Of a stretch of DNA of 64,000 nt, positions 17,107 to 25,846 are shown piece after piece. The stretch lies in the NCBI RefSeq assembly GCF_000619825.1, contig NZ_JHUW01000010.1, positions 124,001-188,000 of the forward strand, read 5' to 3'. Position numbers and translations under genes: made by a program. The notes beneath the pieces were generated by a model that was not told the DNA's origin, made no database searches, and saw nothing but the letters and a program-made list of their open reading frames with translations. The stretch is from Prevotella sp. MA2016. Lineage in GTDB: Bacteria > Bacteroidota > Bacteroidia > Bacteroidales > Bacteroidaceae. Positions within the stretch are counted from its first letter, which is position 1; every line of letters begins with the position of its first letter.

Positions 17107-18615
17107 TTATTTCGTTAGCTTTTCTATAAACAATAATTCTGCATCCTTACTGAAGTCGAACTGGCGATAGTCGTCATACGACAGTTGAATGCCAGGGATG
17201 AAAGTCTTCGCCATAGGATGATCTGTGGGTAAGAAACTCTGCAGGGAGTTGGAGACAGAACATTCAAGACCAGTATTCGGTAACTTGAATAGTGTGACCT
17301 CCATAAACGTGTTTGGAGCCTGCCCCGAAGGAACACCTACCACCTTGGCTCCCATCTTCCACAGCATGTAAGCGGTATGGAAAGCGGCGCTGAAGGTATG
17401 CACGTCGGTAACCACATAGATTTCTCTTGGTGTGTAGATGGGCTCACCGTTTTGTGCTTTGAGAATGTTCATGTCGGCACACATGAACCAGTCGAAGCTG
17501 CTGATGTTTGATGGTCGTTCAATGAAATCACCCATCTTCAACGATGTTCCACTATTTTGGTTGAACTGTTCTAAGGTAGTGTTATTCTTCTTGAGCCAAC
17601 CCTCTGATACTTTGGTGGCATAGTGCATGCCTAAGTCGGTATCCATGAAACGCTTTCCGTAGAGTTCGTACAGCGCTGCATACATAATCATCGTCCACCC
17701 TCCATGATTGCTGCGCAGGTCGATGATGAGACGCTGACTGTTAGCCGCTTTCATCTCGCGCAGCATCTTGGCGAAGGCATCAGCCACAATCACATCCGAT
17801 TTCAAACCGTAGCTTTCGAGATTTGGTATGTCGGCACTCACTATAGAGTTGATGCACATCACCATCGTTTGTTTGTTGTCATCTACAAAGCGGTATTCGA
17901 AGTTCTTTTTGGGGAACCGCTCATCAGTAGATGTCCATACTATGTTTTCCCACAACGGGCCGTTGGGATAGAAAGGCAGACTGACGAGTGTATCTTTGCC
18001 ATTAGTCATACGGAACTTCATTGAGATCTGATTCTTATTGAATGTGGGGAATAGTTGTCGCAGTGTGTTGGTGTTGCCAATGTTTCTGCAAGCATACCCC
18101 ATCAGTCCATAGCGATTCTCAGAAACAACAAGTTTGTCGAAGCGATCAAGTACCGATTCTAATGATTTCCCTTCCACCTCGCACAACATTGCTCCCTTTA
18201 ACGCCTTCAGTTCTGGAGTATATCCGTTTACAATGATGCCTTCGGGAATAACTTGAAATTTCAGCGGTACCCATTGATCTTCTATCTTCTTTGGCGCTTT
18301 AGCATTCCCTATATAGGTGTGTCCGTCGTGGAGTGCGGATATCAGTTTGGTTACCTCAACATGTATATCGTTAGGTGTCAAGGAGTCGCAGTTGGCCAGC
18401 TCATTTCTCAGTCGTTTCACTGCTTTGTCAAAGCCGTCCTTCCCGCCAAAAGCGCTGTATGGATCGGGATGTATCTGCTCCAATTGCCTGAAGAAATAGT
18501 CGTAATCCTGAAGCAAACTGTCTTGCTGGGATATATAACTGTTTTGTGCCTCGAGCCCTTGTGCACTTGCAAGTGTCGCCACAAATAGGGCAAATTTTAC
18601 TATTGTTCTTATCAT
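17107..18615 (-). CDS. S41 family (tail-specific protease-like) peptidase
   Basis: The 502-residue protein has a signal peptide (FALFVATLASAQGLEAQ) and therefore acts in the periplasm or outside. LIDLRSNHGGWTMIMYAALY and VVTDVHTFSAAFHTAYMLWK match the C-terminal-processing-peptidase (S41) core, with the nucleophilic Ser probably in HTFSAA. ALHDGHTYIGNAKAP is the usual N-terminal-domain stretch. No PDZ domain is obvious, so it resembles the tricorn/interphotoreceptor-type S41 branch. Substrates are unknown. It heads a run of genes of which the next two are damaged. Confidence 0.8.
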   Translation of the reverse strand: MIRTIVKFALFVATLASAQGLEAQNSYISQQDSLLQDYDYFFRQLEQIHPDPYSAFGGKDGFDKAVKRLRNELANCDSLTPNDIHVEVTKLISALHDGHTYIGNAKAPKKIEDQWVPLKFQVIPEGIIVNGYTPELKALKGAMLCEVEGKSLESVLDRFDKLVVSENRYGLMGYACRNIGNTNTLRQLFPTFNKNQISMKFRMTNGKDTLVSLPFYPNGPLWENIVWTSTDERFPKKNFEYRFVDDNKQTMVMCINSIVSADIPNLESYGLKSDVIVADAFAKMLREMKAANSQRLIIDLRSNHGGWTMIMYAALYELYGKRFMDTDLGMHYATKVSEGWLKKNNTTLEQFNQNSGTSLKMGDFIERPSNISSFDWFMCADMNILKAQNGEPIYTPREIYVVTDVHTFSAAFHTAYMLWKMGAKVVGVPSGQAPNTFMEVTLFKLPNTGLECSVSNSLQSFLPTDHPMAKTFIPGIQLSYDDYRQFDFSKDAELLFIEKLTK

Positions 18616-18758
18616 ATTTATTTAACTTTCGTTGTGAAGATAAAAGAAGTTAGAAGCCAAATGTTTTTTGGCACACACAATTAAGTCAATAACCTTCATG
18701 TCTTGTTATCTGCTTAGCGCATAATGCTATCGCTCGGCATGATTCAGTCAAATTTGAT

Positions 18759-19136
18759 TCAGCTTTTGCTTACTCGCATTATTCGGAATGTGCAGCGGTC
18801 GCTTCCCCTGAGAATGGTATTCTCGATGTGCACTTCGAAATGACTGTTTGGTTCAAGTTGTGACAAGATATATAGAATGCTCTGTCGTGAGCACTCACAC
18901 TGCTGCGGATTTTTTCTCTGCCCACATTTTACTTTAGGGCACGAACATTCCAGATAACTCAGTTCATATACCTTTCCTGGCTCAATCACTCTACCAGTAT
19001 ATGACTTATTATTGTACCCTTCCGTATAGATCCTGTCAAAATCCCCTTCATACTTGGCATATATTTGCTTATGTATCTGGAGAACATGATCCTTAACACA
19101 TTCTATTGCTTCTTCTCTATAGCGCATAGATTCCAA
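18759..19136 (-). CDS. Cys-rich hypothetical protein
   Basis: This 125-residue protein is not recognised. It has a Cys-rich centre, CSCPKVKCGQRKNPQQCECS (about residues 64-83), which could bind a metal, followed by a conserved-looking C terminus (GSDRCTFRIMRVSKS). A piece of a second copy of its C-terminal coding sequence lies at 21895-21970, showing that the gene was duplicated locally and then lost. It starts two bases after the isochorismatase-like gene ends and is probably cotranscribed with it. Confidence 0.6.
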   Translation of the reverse strand: MESMRYREEAIECVKDHVLQIHKQIYAKYEGDFDRIYTEGYNNKSYTGRVIEPGKVYELSYLECSCPKVKCGQRKNPQQCECSRQSILYILSQLEPNSHFEVHIENTILRGSDRCTFRIMRVSKS

Positions 19137-19138
19137 AA

Positions 19139-19633
19139 TTATTTATAATCGGCAAGCGTTTTCACCTCACAGCCTTTGCTTTCGTAATAAGCAAACATCT
19201 CTGGTAACTTTTTCAAATCATAGCTGGTGACACAGTCGGAGAGGACATGAACCGAGTATCCAGCCTTGGCTATATTGAAACACGTTGATTTTACGCAACC
19301 AGTAGCATCAGCACCAGCAATATAGAACTCATGGATGCCATTCGCTGCTATGAAAGCAGAAAAAGCCTCGCTGGTAAGGGCATTGCTTTTCGTTTTCACG
19401 AAGATGTTGTTTGACACAACCTTCATCTCAGGAACCAGTTCTTCGCCCTTGCTACCTGGCTTGAACGTTCTCGTAGCAGCGGTGATGTTGTTGTGCTTAA
19501 TATACACAACCTGCATACCCTCTGCCACAGCCCATTCGATGGCTGCATTGATATTGTCGATGATGTCACGATAGTGTTTGGTGATATCATTCTGAATGTC
19601 GATAACGACAAGTGCTTTATTGTTTCGTGTCAT
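19139..19633 (-). CDS. Isochorismatase-like cysteine hydrolase
   Basis: The 164-residue protein has ALVVIDIQNDITKHY at the N terminus with the catalytic Asp (D11), a Lys in FVKTKSNALTS, and the nucleophile Cys113 in AGADATGCVKSTCFN, the Asp-Lys-Cys triad of the isochorismatase/nicotinamidase superfamily. At 164 residues it is slightly short but complete. The substrate is unknown; nicotinamide or other amides are possible. It is likely cytoplasmic. A copy of its first 25 or so bases is found in the scar at about 21969. Confidence 0.8.
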   Translation of the reverse strand: MTRNNKALVVIDIQNDITKHYRDIIDNINAAIEWAVAEGMQVVYIKHNNITAATRTFKPGSKGEELVPEMKVVSNNIFVKTKSNALTSEAFSAFIAANGIHEFYIAGADATGCVKSTCFNIAKAGYSVHVLSDCVTSYDLKKLPEMFAYYESKGCEVKTLADYK

Positions 19634-19709
19634 TTTATTTTTTTTCTATTTTTCTCCATATAACCCCATGTTAATCATGGATTGACTATCTCGTCTTTAT
19701 ATCTTTTAG

Positions 19710-20729
19710 TTATAGTACCTTCTTAAAACCAGGAATCATCCGCAGCAACCAAGTAAGCCCAAAGGATGCTATACTGATGGCAACTCCAATAAACATAAAC
19801 TTGCCGAATGCTCCCATCCAGATGCCGTCAACTGCATTCTGCAAAGATATCATCAGTAGTAGATGGACGATGTAAGCTCCGTAAGCCTGGGCGGCACACC
19901 ACTGCCAGAACTTGCTGTGCCAATTTCCGTACTCACGAAACAGCCAGAGCAGTCCGAAACTAATGAATACGCAAAGTAACGACTCGTAGATGCCGAACCA
20001 CTGAGCGACAAAGTCGTTCCACTCACCGCCATCACGCAGATAGATGCCTAATGCTAACAAACATCCTATCACAAGCGACAGAAATCCTGTGGCTTTGGAA
20101 ATTCTCTCAAGCCAACAAATGCGACTGGTTAGAATGCCGACAACGAACATCATCACGTATTGCAGATAATGAGCTGGTTCCATTGGCAAGGGGATGATAC
20201 CGAAAGGCCATATCCAATGATCCTGCGGACTGACCAAACGTATCAGATAACTGCCAATGCCCATGATGCCACCGAATATCAGCAGGCCAATGATGGTAGG
20301 TTTCGACGAACACTTACCATTGATGGGCTTGCATATCAATCGTATCAAGGCATAGAGAAGACAGAACACCAGCAGACTCTCAATATACCACATGTGACCA
20401 ATCTCGAATTTACCTGATAGTACCGATAACAATCCTCCCATCACCAACAGGGGGATGCCCAGGCGTATCAGTTTCTTTTGGACAAATACCGAGGCTCCCT
20501 GTTTATCGTAACTCGCAGGGACAAAATAGCCAGAGATCAGAAAGAACAGTCCCATGAAGAAGGCTGCATTTACTGAGAAGAAATGCCATATCCATGGCAT
20601 CACCTCGGCCGGATTACTGGGCGTATAGGCCCAGGCTCCGCCATCACCGTATGCCTGACCAGCATGGTGGAATATCACCAGCACCGTCAGGCATACTTTC
20701 AGATTGTCCAGATATAAAAATCGTTTCAT
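19710..20729 (-). CDS. Membrane acyltransferase (acyltransferase 3 family)
   Basis: The 339-residue protein has about ten hydrophobic segments and begins RFLYLDNLKVCLTVLVIFHH, the standard start of the acyltransferase 3 family, with HH near the end of the first segment. FFLISGYFVPASYDKQG and FEIGHMWYIESLLVFCLLYA are further family stretches. Members transfer acetyl or other acyl groups to surface glycans or secondary metabolites. Its start overlaps the stop of the upstream GNAT gene by four bases (ATGA), so the two are cotranscribed. Confidence 0.85.
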   Translation of the reverse strand: MKRFLYLDNLKVCLTVLVIFHHAGQAYGDGGAWAYTPSNPAEVMPWIWHFFSVNAAFFMGLFFLISGYFVPASYDKQGASVFVQKKLIRLGIPLLVMGGLLSVLSGKFEIGHMWYIESLLVFCLLYALIRLICKPINGKCSSKPTIIGLLIFGGIMGIGSYLIRLVSPQDHWIWPFGIIPLPMEPAHYLQYVMMFVVGILTSRICWLERISKATGFLSLVIGCLLALGIYLRDGGEWNDFVAQWFGIYESLLCVFISFGLLWLFREYGNWHSKFWQWCAAQAYGAYIVHLLLMISLQNAVDGIWMGAFGKFMFIGVAISIASFGLTWLLRMIPGFKKVL

Positions 20730-21256
20730 TCTTTGTTTCTAATTTCCAGTCTCAACACTCTAATTGGCCTATTCTCACCTTGATACTGATTCGCATCGAT
20801 GCAGGTTTCACCTGTAGGGACGAAGCCACATTTCTCCATCACTCGGCCTGAAGCGGGGTTGTCAACGAAATGACCACTGATTAGCGATTTGATGTCCGTC
20901 GTTTGTCGGATATGGTCTAACATCAACTGTAGCGCCTCCGTACAGATACCTTGATTCCAATAGGGTTTGGCCACCCAATAACCAATGAGCGGTTCACCCT
21001 CGCGGGCCGGCAGATCGCACTCGCACGACGGGCCGTACCCCATAGCGCCAATAGGCTCGTCAGTCTCTTTTAGAACAATAGCCCATGTGTGCAGCACGTC
21101 ATTAAATACAGTGCGAATAATCTCCAGACTCTCCTCCACATTCTGATGAGGTGGCCATCCTGCACGAGGCCCCACATCAGGATCAGAAGCCCATTTATAC
21201 AGTGTCTCCGCATCCGATTCGCGCCAAGAGCGCAATATGATACGATTTGTTTCCAT
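20726..21256 (-). CDS. GNAT family N-acetyltransferase (RimJ/RimL type)
   Basis: The protein of about 176 residues begins METNRIILRSWRESDAETLY, typical of RimJ/RimL-type acetyltransferases, and includes IGYWVAKPYWNQGICTEALQ (acetyl-CoA motif) and NPASGRVMEKCGFVPTGE. I prefer the ATG at 21256, seven bases after the upstream stop, over one at 21271 that would overlap it. It is one of at least four GNAT domains in this 12-kb stretch. The substrate is unknown. Confidence 0.85.
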   Translation of the reverse strand: METNRIILRSWRESDAETLYKWASDPDVGPRAGWPPHQNVEESLEIIRTVFNDVLHTWAIVLKETDEPIGAMGYGPSCECDLPAREGEPLIGYWVAKPYWNQGICTEALQLMLDHIRQTTDIKSLISGHFVDNPASGRVMEKCGFVPTGETCIDANQYQGENRPIRVLRLEIRNKE

Positions 21257-21263
21257 TGTAATT

Positions 21264-21878
21264 CTATTCATTTGATATTATCGTTTTCTCTTCCCATGCT
21301 TTCAGGAAAGCAAGCTGTTCTGGCGTATGAAACCAATGTTCTCCATCAGGCATGATAGTGACCTGACACTGATGCTGACTGATGAAGTCGTGACCTACTT
21401 CCTCGCTGACAATCAAGTCCACTTCTGGGCGAAGAATGTATGTGGGCGCAACCCAACTTGTAATTGGATTATTAACAACCCACTCGTAATAGTCGTCCTC
21501 GCGCTGTGGCATCAGCTCTATAAACCGCTTCATATCGAGAATTGGAGAGACAAGCAATGCCTGCTCCACTTTCTTGCTCTGGAAAGCCAACAACGTAAAC
21601 CACGAACCTATGCTGTTAGCACGAACAGATACCGATTGCCAATTATCATATAGATAATCACAGATATCGTTCAGCAAAGGCAGTACCTCCCAAGGCTTGC
21701 GCTCTACAGGCAGGTCGATACCCATAACTTGATAACCTTTGGGCACAGCCACCTCTGCAAAAGCCAATGCCTCTTCCTTATGTCCATGCAACCCATGCAC
21801 AAACAGGAATACTTTTTCGCTCTTTTCGCCAATAATCAGCGCCGGCGTAGAGCCAATATTTAATTCAACAACCTTCAT
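21264..21878 (-). CDS. Alpha/beta hydrolase
   Basis: The 204-residue protein is a small alpha/beta hydrolase: VFLFVHGLHGHKEEA carries the oxyanion HG, VRANSIGSWFTLLA the nucleophile elbow (a variant of G-x-S-x-G with Ala-Asn-Ser-Ile-Gly), and MPDGEHWFHTPEQLAFLKAW the catalytic His region. There is no signal peptide. The closest general description is a serine hydrolase of unknown substrate, possibly a peptidase or esterase. It is followed directly by the GNAT and membrane acyltransferase genes. Confidence 0.75.
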   Translation of the reverse strand: MKVVELNIGSTPALIIGEKSEKVFLFVHGLHGHKEEALAFAEVAVPKGYQVMGIDLPVERKPWEVLPLLNDICDYLYDNWQSVSVRANSIGSWFTLLAFQSKKVEQALLVSPILDMKRFIELMPQREDDYYEWVVNNPITSWVAPTYILRPEVDLIVSEEVGHDFISQHQCQVTIMPDGEHWFHTPEQLAFLKAWEEKTIISNE

Positions 21879-21990
21879 GTCTTGTTATTCGCTTACGTGC
21901 ATTATTCGGAATGTACAGCGGTCGCTTCCCCCGAGAATGGCATTCTCAATCCGAACCTCGATATGACTGGATAACGACAAGTGCTTTGTT
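21868..21990. repeat. Recombination scar: pieces of two upstream-cluster loci
   Basis: Three pieces are joined here. ACCTTCATGTCTTGTTAT (21870-21887) repeats 18692-18709. 21892-21970 is a diverged copy of 18772-18845, the C-terminal coding part of the Cys-rich gene. GATAACGACAAGTGCTTT (21969-21986) repeats 19600-19617, the 5' end of the isochorismatase-like gene. The order suggests a past duplication whose middle was deleted. Confidence 0.7.
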
Positions 21991-21999
21991 GTTCATCAT

Positions 22000-23349
22000 T
22001 TACTCAATTACAAAACTGCGTGGATAGAAATCGCTGTAGAAACGGCCATCGGTAGCAGTGAATTTCAATACGCAGTAATTAGGATCGGTGACGCCGCCTG
22101 GATAGTACTCTGTGTCGCCATCGCGCCAGATCATCTCCTTCGAGGCAGCATCCGTCAGCACCTCCATCGTACCTCTGAGCATCATACCCTTGAAGCCTTT
22201 GGCATCGCAGAAATAGATGCTTGCCTTGGGATTAGCCTTGTATTGAGCCACACGTATTGAGAATGTGTTGGTTGTAAAGTAGAAGGTTTTGATACCCTCA
22301 CGCTTGCGTGGCTTCAACATGGCCTTGGTCCAAGGGAATCCGTCCTGATCGACCGATGAGATGTAAGTGATGGGCTGTTTGTCGGCCATCTGTGCAATGA
22401 GTTCTTTGACGCCTGCCAAAGCGGGGTTAACAGTCATGACTTCATCGCTACTAACATTCAGCGTTTTGCGCCAGCGCTTCAGCTGGGGGAAATACGTTTT
22501 CATCATACCGATATACTCCTCTTTGGTGATGGGCTTCTCCAGCCCCTCGTTTACTGCACCAACAAACTGCGCACAATGTTCAATCATCTCTTCCATCGTG
22601 CAGTCCTGCAAGAATTTTCCATCCTTGTAGCAGTACATACAGTAATCTTCGTTCTTCGTGCCGTCGGCATTCGTGCCGAGGACATCTTCTGTGAGCGGCA
22701 TGCCGCAACTCTGGCAGAACTGTGGCAGTTGGCCCTCTTTGAATGCTTTCTCCTTCTGAGAGAAACTGGCTTCGTAAGCCTCGAAAGCCTCTGGGTTTTC
22801 ATCGGCTACAAAATAGCCCTTGGGAGGGCAATAGGTTGCCTCGGCGATACCATTGTTCTTAAGCCAACCAGGAATTAGTTCCTGAGCCAGGAAATAAGGC
22901 ACTTCGGCATCTTTCGGCTCGGCATGATAGTGAATGTTCAGTTTGCTGGCAAGGTCGAAGCCTGCATGTTTGTAAAACTCGATGTTACCCTCCATACAGA
23001 TAAAGCCGATACCCATGTTGCGAGCCTTATCCAAGGCATATTGCAGCAACTTCAGACCATAGCCCTTGCGCTTGTAGGCAGGATGAATGCTGATGGGGCC
23101 GAATGTCCACGAAGCTTTCTTGCTGCCATCATCAAGCACAAGTTCAGCCTTCGAAAACATCACATGACCGATGATCTTTCCATCTACCTCCATCACAAAA
23201 TCCAGCTCTGGTATAAAGTCGGGATTGGTTCTATACTGATTGAGCACGTAATGCTCTGTGCATCCAGGACGATATACGTTCCAGAATGCCTCACGCGTCA
23301 GGTTCTCTACCTCACGATAGTCTTTTGTATCTTCTAATCTAATAATCAT
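22000..23349 (-). CDS. GNAT - zinc ribbon - PNPOx-like triple fusion protein
   Basis: The 449-residue protein joins three domains. Residues about 1-165 are a GNAT acetyltransferase (FGPISIHPAYKRKGYGLKLL, FYKHAGFDLASK). Residues about 212-250 are a zinc-ribbon with FCQSCGMPLTEDVLG and EDYCMYCYKDGKFL (four Cys). Residues about 310-449 are a pyridoxamine-phosphate-oxidase-like flavin-binding domain (ITYISSVDQDGFPWTKAMLK, FYFTTNTFSIRVAQYKANPK). Each part is known alone in Bacteroidetes; together they suggest an enzyme that modifies and redox-processes the same small molecule, but no substrate can be named. Confidence 0.85.
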   Translation of the reverse strand: MIIRLEDTKDYREVENLTREAFWNVYRPGCTEHYVLNQYRTNPDFIPELDFVMEVDGKIIGHVMFSKAELVLDDGSKKASWTFGPISIHPAYKRKGYGLKLLQYALDKARNMGIGFICMEGNIEFYKHAGFDLASKLNIHYHAEPKDAEVPYFLAQELIPGWLKNNGIAEATYCPPKGYFVADENPEAFEAYEASFSQKEKAFKEGQLPQFCQSCGMPLTEDVLGTNADGTKNEDYCMYCYKDGKFLQDCTMEEMIEHCAQFVGAVNEGLEKPITKEEYIGMMKTYFPQLKRWRKTLNVSSDEVMTVNPALAGVKELIAQMADKQPITYISSVDQDGFPWTKAMLKPRKREGIKTFYFTTNTFSIRVAQYKANPKASIYFCDAKGFKGMMLRGTMEVLTDAASKEMIWRDGDTEYYPGGVTDPNYCVLKFTATDGRFYSDFYPRSFVIE

Positions 23350-23371
23350 TGTTATTTTTGATTTTAATTAT

Positions 23372-23941
23372 TTACAACTTATTGATAGCCTTACGGCACT
23401 TTTGTTTGTCTTTCTCGGTCAGCGCGGGATGCATGGCTGTGCCGCCACGCTCGATGGTACTTACGATTTTGAAACCTGCATAGCGGGCTATCTCACGCAT
23501 GGCACGGATAGCTCCGCGCGACTGTTTGAACAGAATGTTCCAAGGCCATGGCGTAGTGCAGGTGCTGATAAGGATACCCTTCTTACCTTTCATCAGCGGT
23601 TCTGGAAAACGATTAGTATCACGCATCATGCCATACACCTGACGGTCGAACATCAGTTTCATCTGTCCAGGGATGTTGCCCCAGTAGCAAGGTGCACCCA
23701 TGATGATCGCATCAGCCTGCTGCATCATCTTCAACACCCGCTGCGAATCATCTTCTGCGAGAACGCATTTCTGCTTCGTGCGACACGCCATACAGCCTGT
23801 GCAAGGCTTCACGGTCAGGTCGTTGGTATAGACCATCTCCACCGTATCGCCTCGCGTTTTAGCCTCCTCCTGCATGATGCCTAGCATCTGGGAAATCAGC
23901 CCCTTCTTCCGAGGACTGCCATTTATAATCAGAATGTTCAT
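23372..23941 (-). CDS. NAD(P)H-dependent FMN reductase / flavodoxin family
   Basis: The protein of about 189 residues starts MNILIINGSPRKKGLISQML, the FMN-binding N terminus, and has the cluster PCTGCMACRTKQKC, then ADAIIMGAPCYWGNIPGQMK. This is the iron-sulfur-flavoprotein-like branch of flavodoxin_2 reductases. I prefer the ATG at 23941; a TTG start 18 bases upstream is possible. It is in a minus-strand run behind the transglutaminase-like gene and may share its operator-controlled promoter (site D). Confidence 0.85.
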   Translation of the reverse strand: MNILIINGSPRKKGLISQMLGIMQEEAKTRGDTVEMVYTNDLTVKPCTGCMACRTKQKCVLAEDDSQRVLKMMQQADAIIMGAPCYWGNIPGQMKLMFDRQVYGMMRDTNRFPEPLMKGKKGILISTCTTPWPWNILFKQSRGAIRAMREIARYAGFKIVSTIERGGTAMHPALTEKDKQKCRKAINKL

Positions 23942-23968
23942 ATTCTCTTTTGTACTCAAAAATCTATT

Positions 23969-24490
23969 TTATTTGTATTGCCCACTAAAAATCCTTTTAC
24001 GCAGACACTTTATGGCGGGTTTATAATAATCTATCTCCATCGCTTCGAGGGTACGTTTCAACTCGTCCATCAGTTCTGGATAGAAGGTGCACATGCGAAA
24101 GGCGAGTTTCATGCAGAGCGTTTGGGTGCCAGAAAACTCTTCGATGCTGACCATGTGCTCGAAACAGAAATCAAGGAAGTCAGTCCGCAAATCATCCTCG
24201 TCCATTTTCAGCTTTTCGATGATGTTCAGCGTTAGCCGCCTCACCGACGAGTTCTCCGTCTGCATGGCCTGATCTATCAGCTCATTGTATATCACCTTCA
24301 ATTCCGACAACTCTTCGTCCTTAGCTTTGGTCAGTCCCCACAAAGCAGTTCTCGCCACACGATAGTCGGTGTCGAAGGCATAGCGTTGGGCAAAGCCCAG
24401 AAAATCACCTTTCGCCTTAATCTCTTGGTATATCTCCTGAGCTCCGCCCTCACTAAAAGTCTGGTTCAATCTCTCACTTGTTATCGCCAT
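23969..24490 (-). CDS. HEAT-like helical hypothetical protein
   Basis: The 173-residue protein is all-helical in appearance with repeated patterns such as DYRVARTALWGLTKAKDEEL and SSVRRLTLNIIEKL, which resemble HEAT repeats of the DNA-alkylation-repair/HEAT superfamily. No catalytic residues are recognisable. It starts nine bases after the transglutaminase-like gene and is therefore probably the second gene of the site D transcript. Function unknown. Confidence 0.7.
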   Translation of the reverse strand: MAITSERLNQTFSEGGAQEIYQEIKAKGDFLGFAQRYAFDTDYRVARTALWGLTKAKDEELSELKVIYNELIDQAMQTENSSVRRLTLNIIEKLKMDEDDLRTDFLDFCFEHMVSIEEFSGTQTLCMKLAFRMCTFYPELMDELKRTLEAMEIDYYKPAIKCLRKRIFSGQYK

Positions 24491-24499
24491 TGTAACTAT

Positions 24500-25714
24500 T
24501 TATTCTGGTTTTGCCCAGAATACCTCTGGGTCGGTAGTGGTATCACATTTCCAATTGTTGTTAACGAAGCCTACTGGTATAAGTCTAACGTCACCTTCAG
24601 GATCGTTGTCGCGATAGACGCTCTCAGGATTAAAGCGGTTAAGCTTCTTGCACACAAAGTAGTACAGGTTCTTCGCCATATAGGTTTCCAAATAGTATTC
24701 CTTTGTCTGCTGCGACTCATGGTTCCAGTTGGCTGTCTCACAAAGCACCAAGGGCTGGTTGTTAATGAGTCGTTCGCGCACTTCGGCGATGCTAAGCAGC
24801 GTGCCGTTCTCATCAGTCACCCAGGCATCCATCGTGGGGTCGATATAAAGCCATTTCTGCAACTGACTCGACCACACCGTGTTAATCACATGGCACTCAT
24901 AGTCGAGCGAATCGGCAGGCATACAAGTCACATAGCGAGCAGGAATGCCCATCGACAGGTACATCTCGCAGAGCGATATGGCCAGCTGGCGGCAGTTCAC
25001 CCCCTTGCCAGTAGCCTTGTAATAGTTGTAAAGGTCGATGGCATCCAACTCGGCAAACGCCTGGTTGCTGCCGTCGTGGCGGATGTTGTCGTGGGCAAAG
25101 TGCAGCAGATTGATAATCTTCGACAGTTCGTCGCCCTGACCTGCTACAGAATCGAGCTTAAAATAATCGCGAACCTTGCAGAGATTGTTCGATATCTTGG
25201 GTTGATAACGGAACTCTACCTTCGCATCATCCTTTGCATACGGGGCTGACTTCTTCAGCACATTCAGCGGCTGACGGTCTTTCACCTGCGCCAGTAGCGC
25301 CTGGTATTTCTTGTCCTTGCGCAGCGAGACGAGGTCGTTGTCGTTCACCATATTATTATAATCCTTATAGCCCAGCTCGACAGACTGCCCCAATGCCGCA
25401 AGCGCCTGTTTCTTTTGTCCCACTATCGCATAGCAGCATGCCTGGTCGTAGTACAGCAGTCCTTTCTGCTCCAGAATGGCTCCCTCGGGGATGGGGGCCA
25501 CTTTGAAAATCGTGGTGGTGTCGAGCATCGCGATACAACTTGCCAGTGGGGCCAGCGCATCCTTGTGCTTTCCACTATGCATCTGGTCACGATACTGTGT
25601 CTGATACTTAGAGAACTCATTTTGAAAGTCCATCATTCGTTGATTCTGAGCCTTTGTGTTCATAGCACTCATCATCACAATGGTCAATGCCATCAATAAT
25701 TTAAGTTTATTCAT
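24500..25714 (-). CDS. Secreted transglutaminase-like protein with TPR-like N terminus
   Basis: The 404-residue protein has a signal peptide (KLLMALTIVMMSAMNTKAQ). Residues about 60-135 look like tetratricopeptide repeats (DQACCYAIVGQKKQALAALG). Residues about 225-310 are a transglutaminase core: catalytic Cys in GKGVNCRQLAISLCEMYLSM, His in DYECHVINTVW and Asp in LYIDPTMDAWV. Such domains cut or cross-link peptides in the periplasm. Its promoter contains operator site D and it is divergent from the TPR-LytTR regulator, which also carries TPRs, so the two may act in one pathway. Confidence 0.85.
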   Translation of the reverse strand: MNKLKLLMALTIVMMSAMNTKAQNQRMMDFQNEFSKYQTQYRDQMHSGKHKDALAPLASCIAMLDTTTIFKVAPIPEGAILEQKGLLYYDQACCYAIVGQKKQALAALGQSVELGYKDYNNMVNDNDLVSLRKDKKYQALLAQVKDRQPLNVLKKSAPYAKDDAKVEFRYQPKISNNLCKVRDYFKLDSVAGQGDELSKIINLLHFAHDNIRHDGSNQAFAELDAIDLYNYYKATGKGVNCRQLAISLCEMYLSMGIPARYVTCMPADSLDYECHVINTVWSSQLQKWLYIDPTMDAWVTDENGTLLSIAEVRERLINNQPLVLCETANWNHESQQTKEYYLETYMAKNLYYFVCKKLNRFNPESVYRDNDPEGDVRLIPVGFVNNNWKCDTTTDPEVFWAKPE

Positions 25715-25742
25715 ACTTTCCAGTTTTTATCATTTGACGTTG

Positions 25743-25808
25743 CAAAGATAAGTATAGTTGCAAGAATGAGCAAAAATTTGGGATAATCTGCGTACTTTTG
25801 TGATGAAT
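25743..25808 (-). promoter_or_regulatory. Promoter with 20-bp-period direct-repeat operator (site D)
   Basis: Half-sites TGGGATAATC (25779-25788) and TGTGATGAAT (25799-25808) are 20 bp apart. The minus-strand -7 box TATCTTTG (25743-25750) is perfect and a -33 TTTG lies at 25771-25774. The far half-site ends four bases before the -33 element of the divergent LytTR gene, so one site could control both directions. Confidence 0.8.
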
Positions 25809-25811
25809 CGC

Positions 25812-25842
25812 TTGGTCAAATCGCAGAATTACACTATTTTTG
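25812..25842 (+). promoter_or_regulatory. Leaderless promoter of the TPR-LytTR gene
   Basis: TTG (25812-25814) and TATTTTTG (25835-25842) have a 20-base spacer. The start codon begins five bases after the -7 box, at about the expected transcription start, so the mRNA should be leaderless. Confidence 0.7.
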
Positions 25843-25846
25843 CGGC

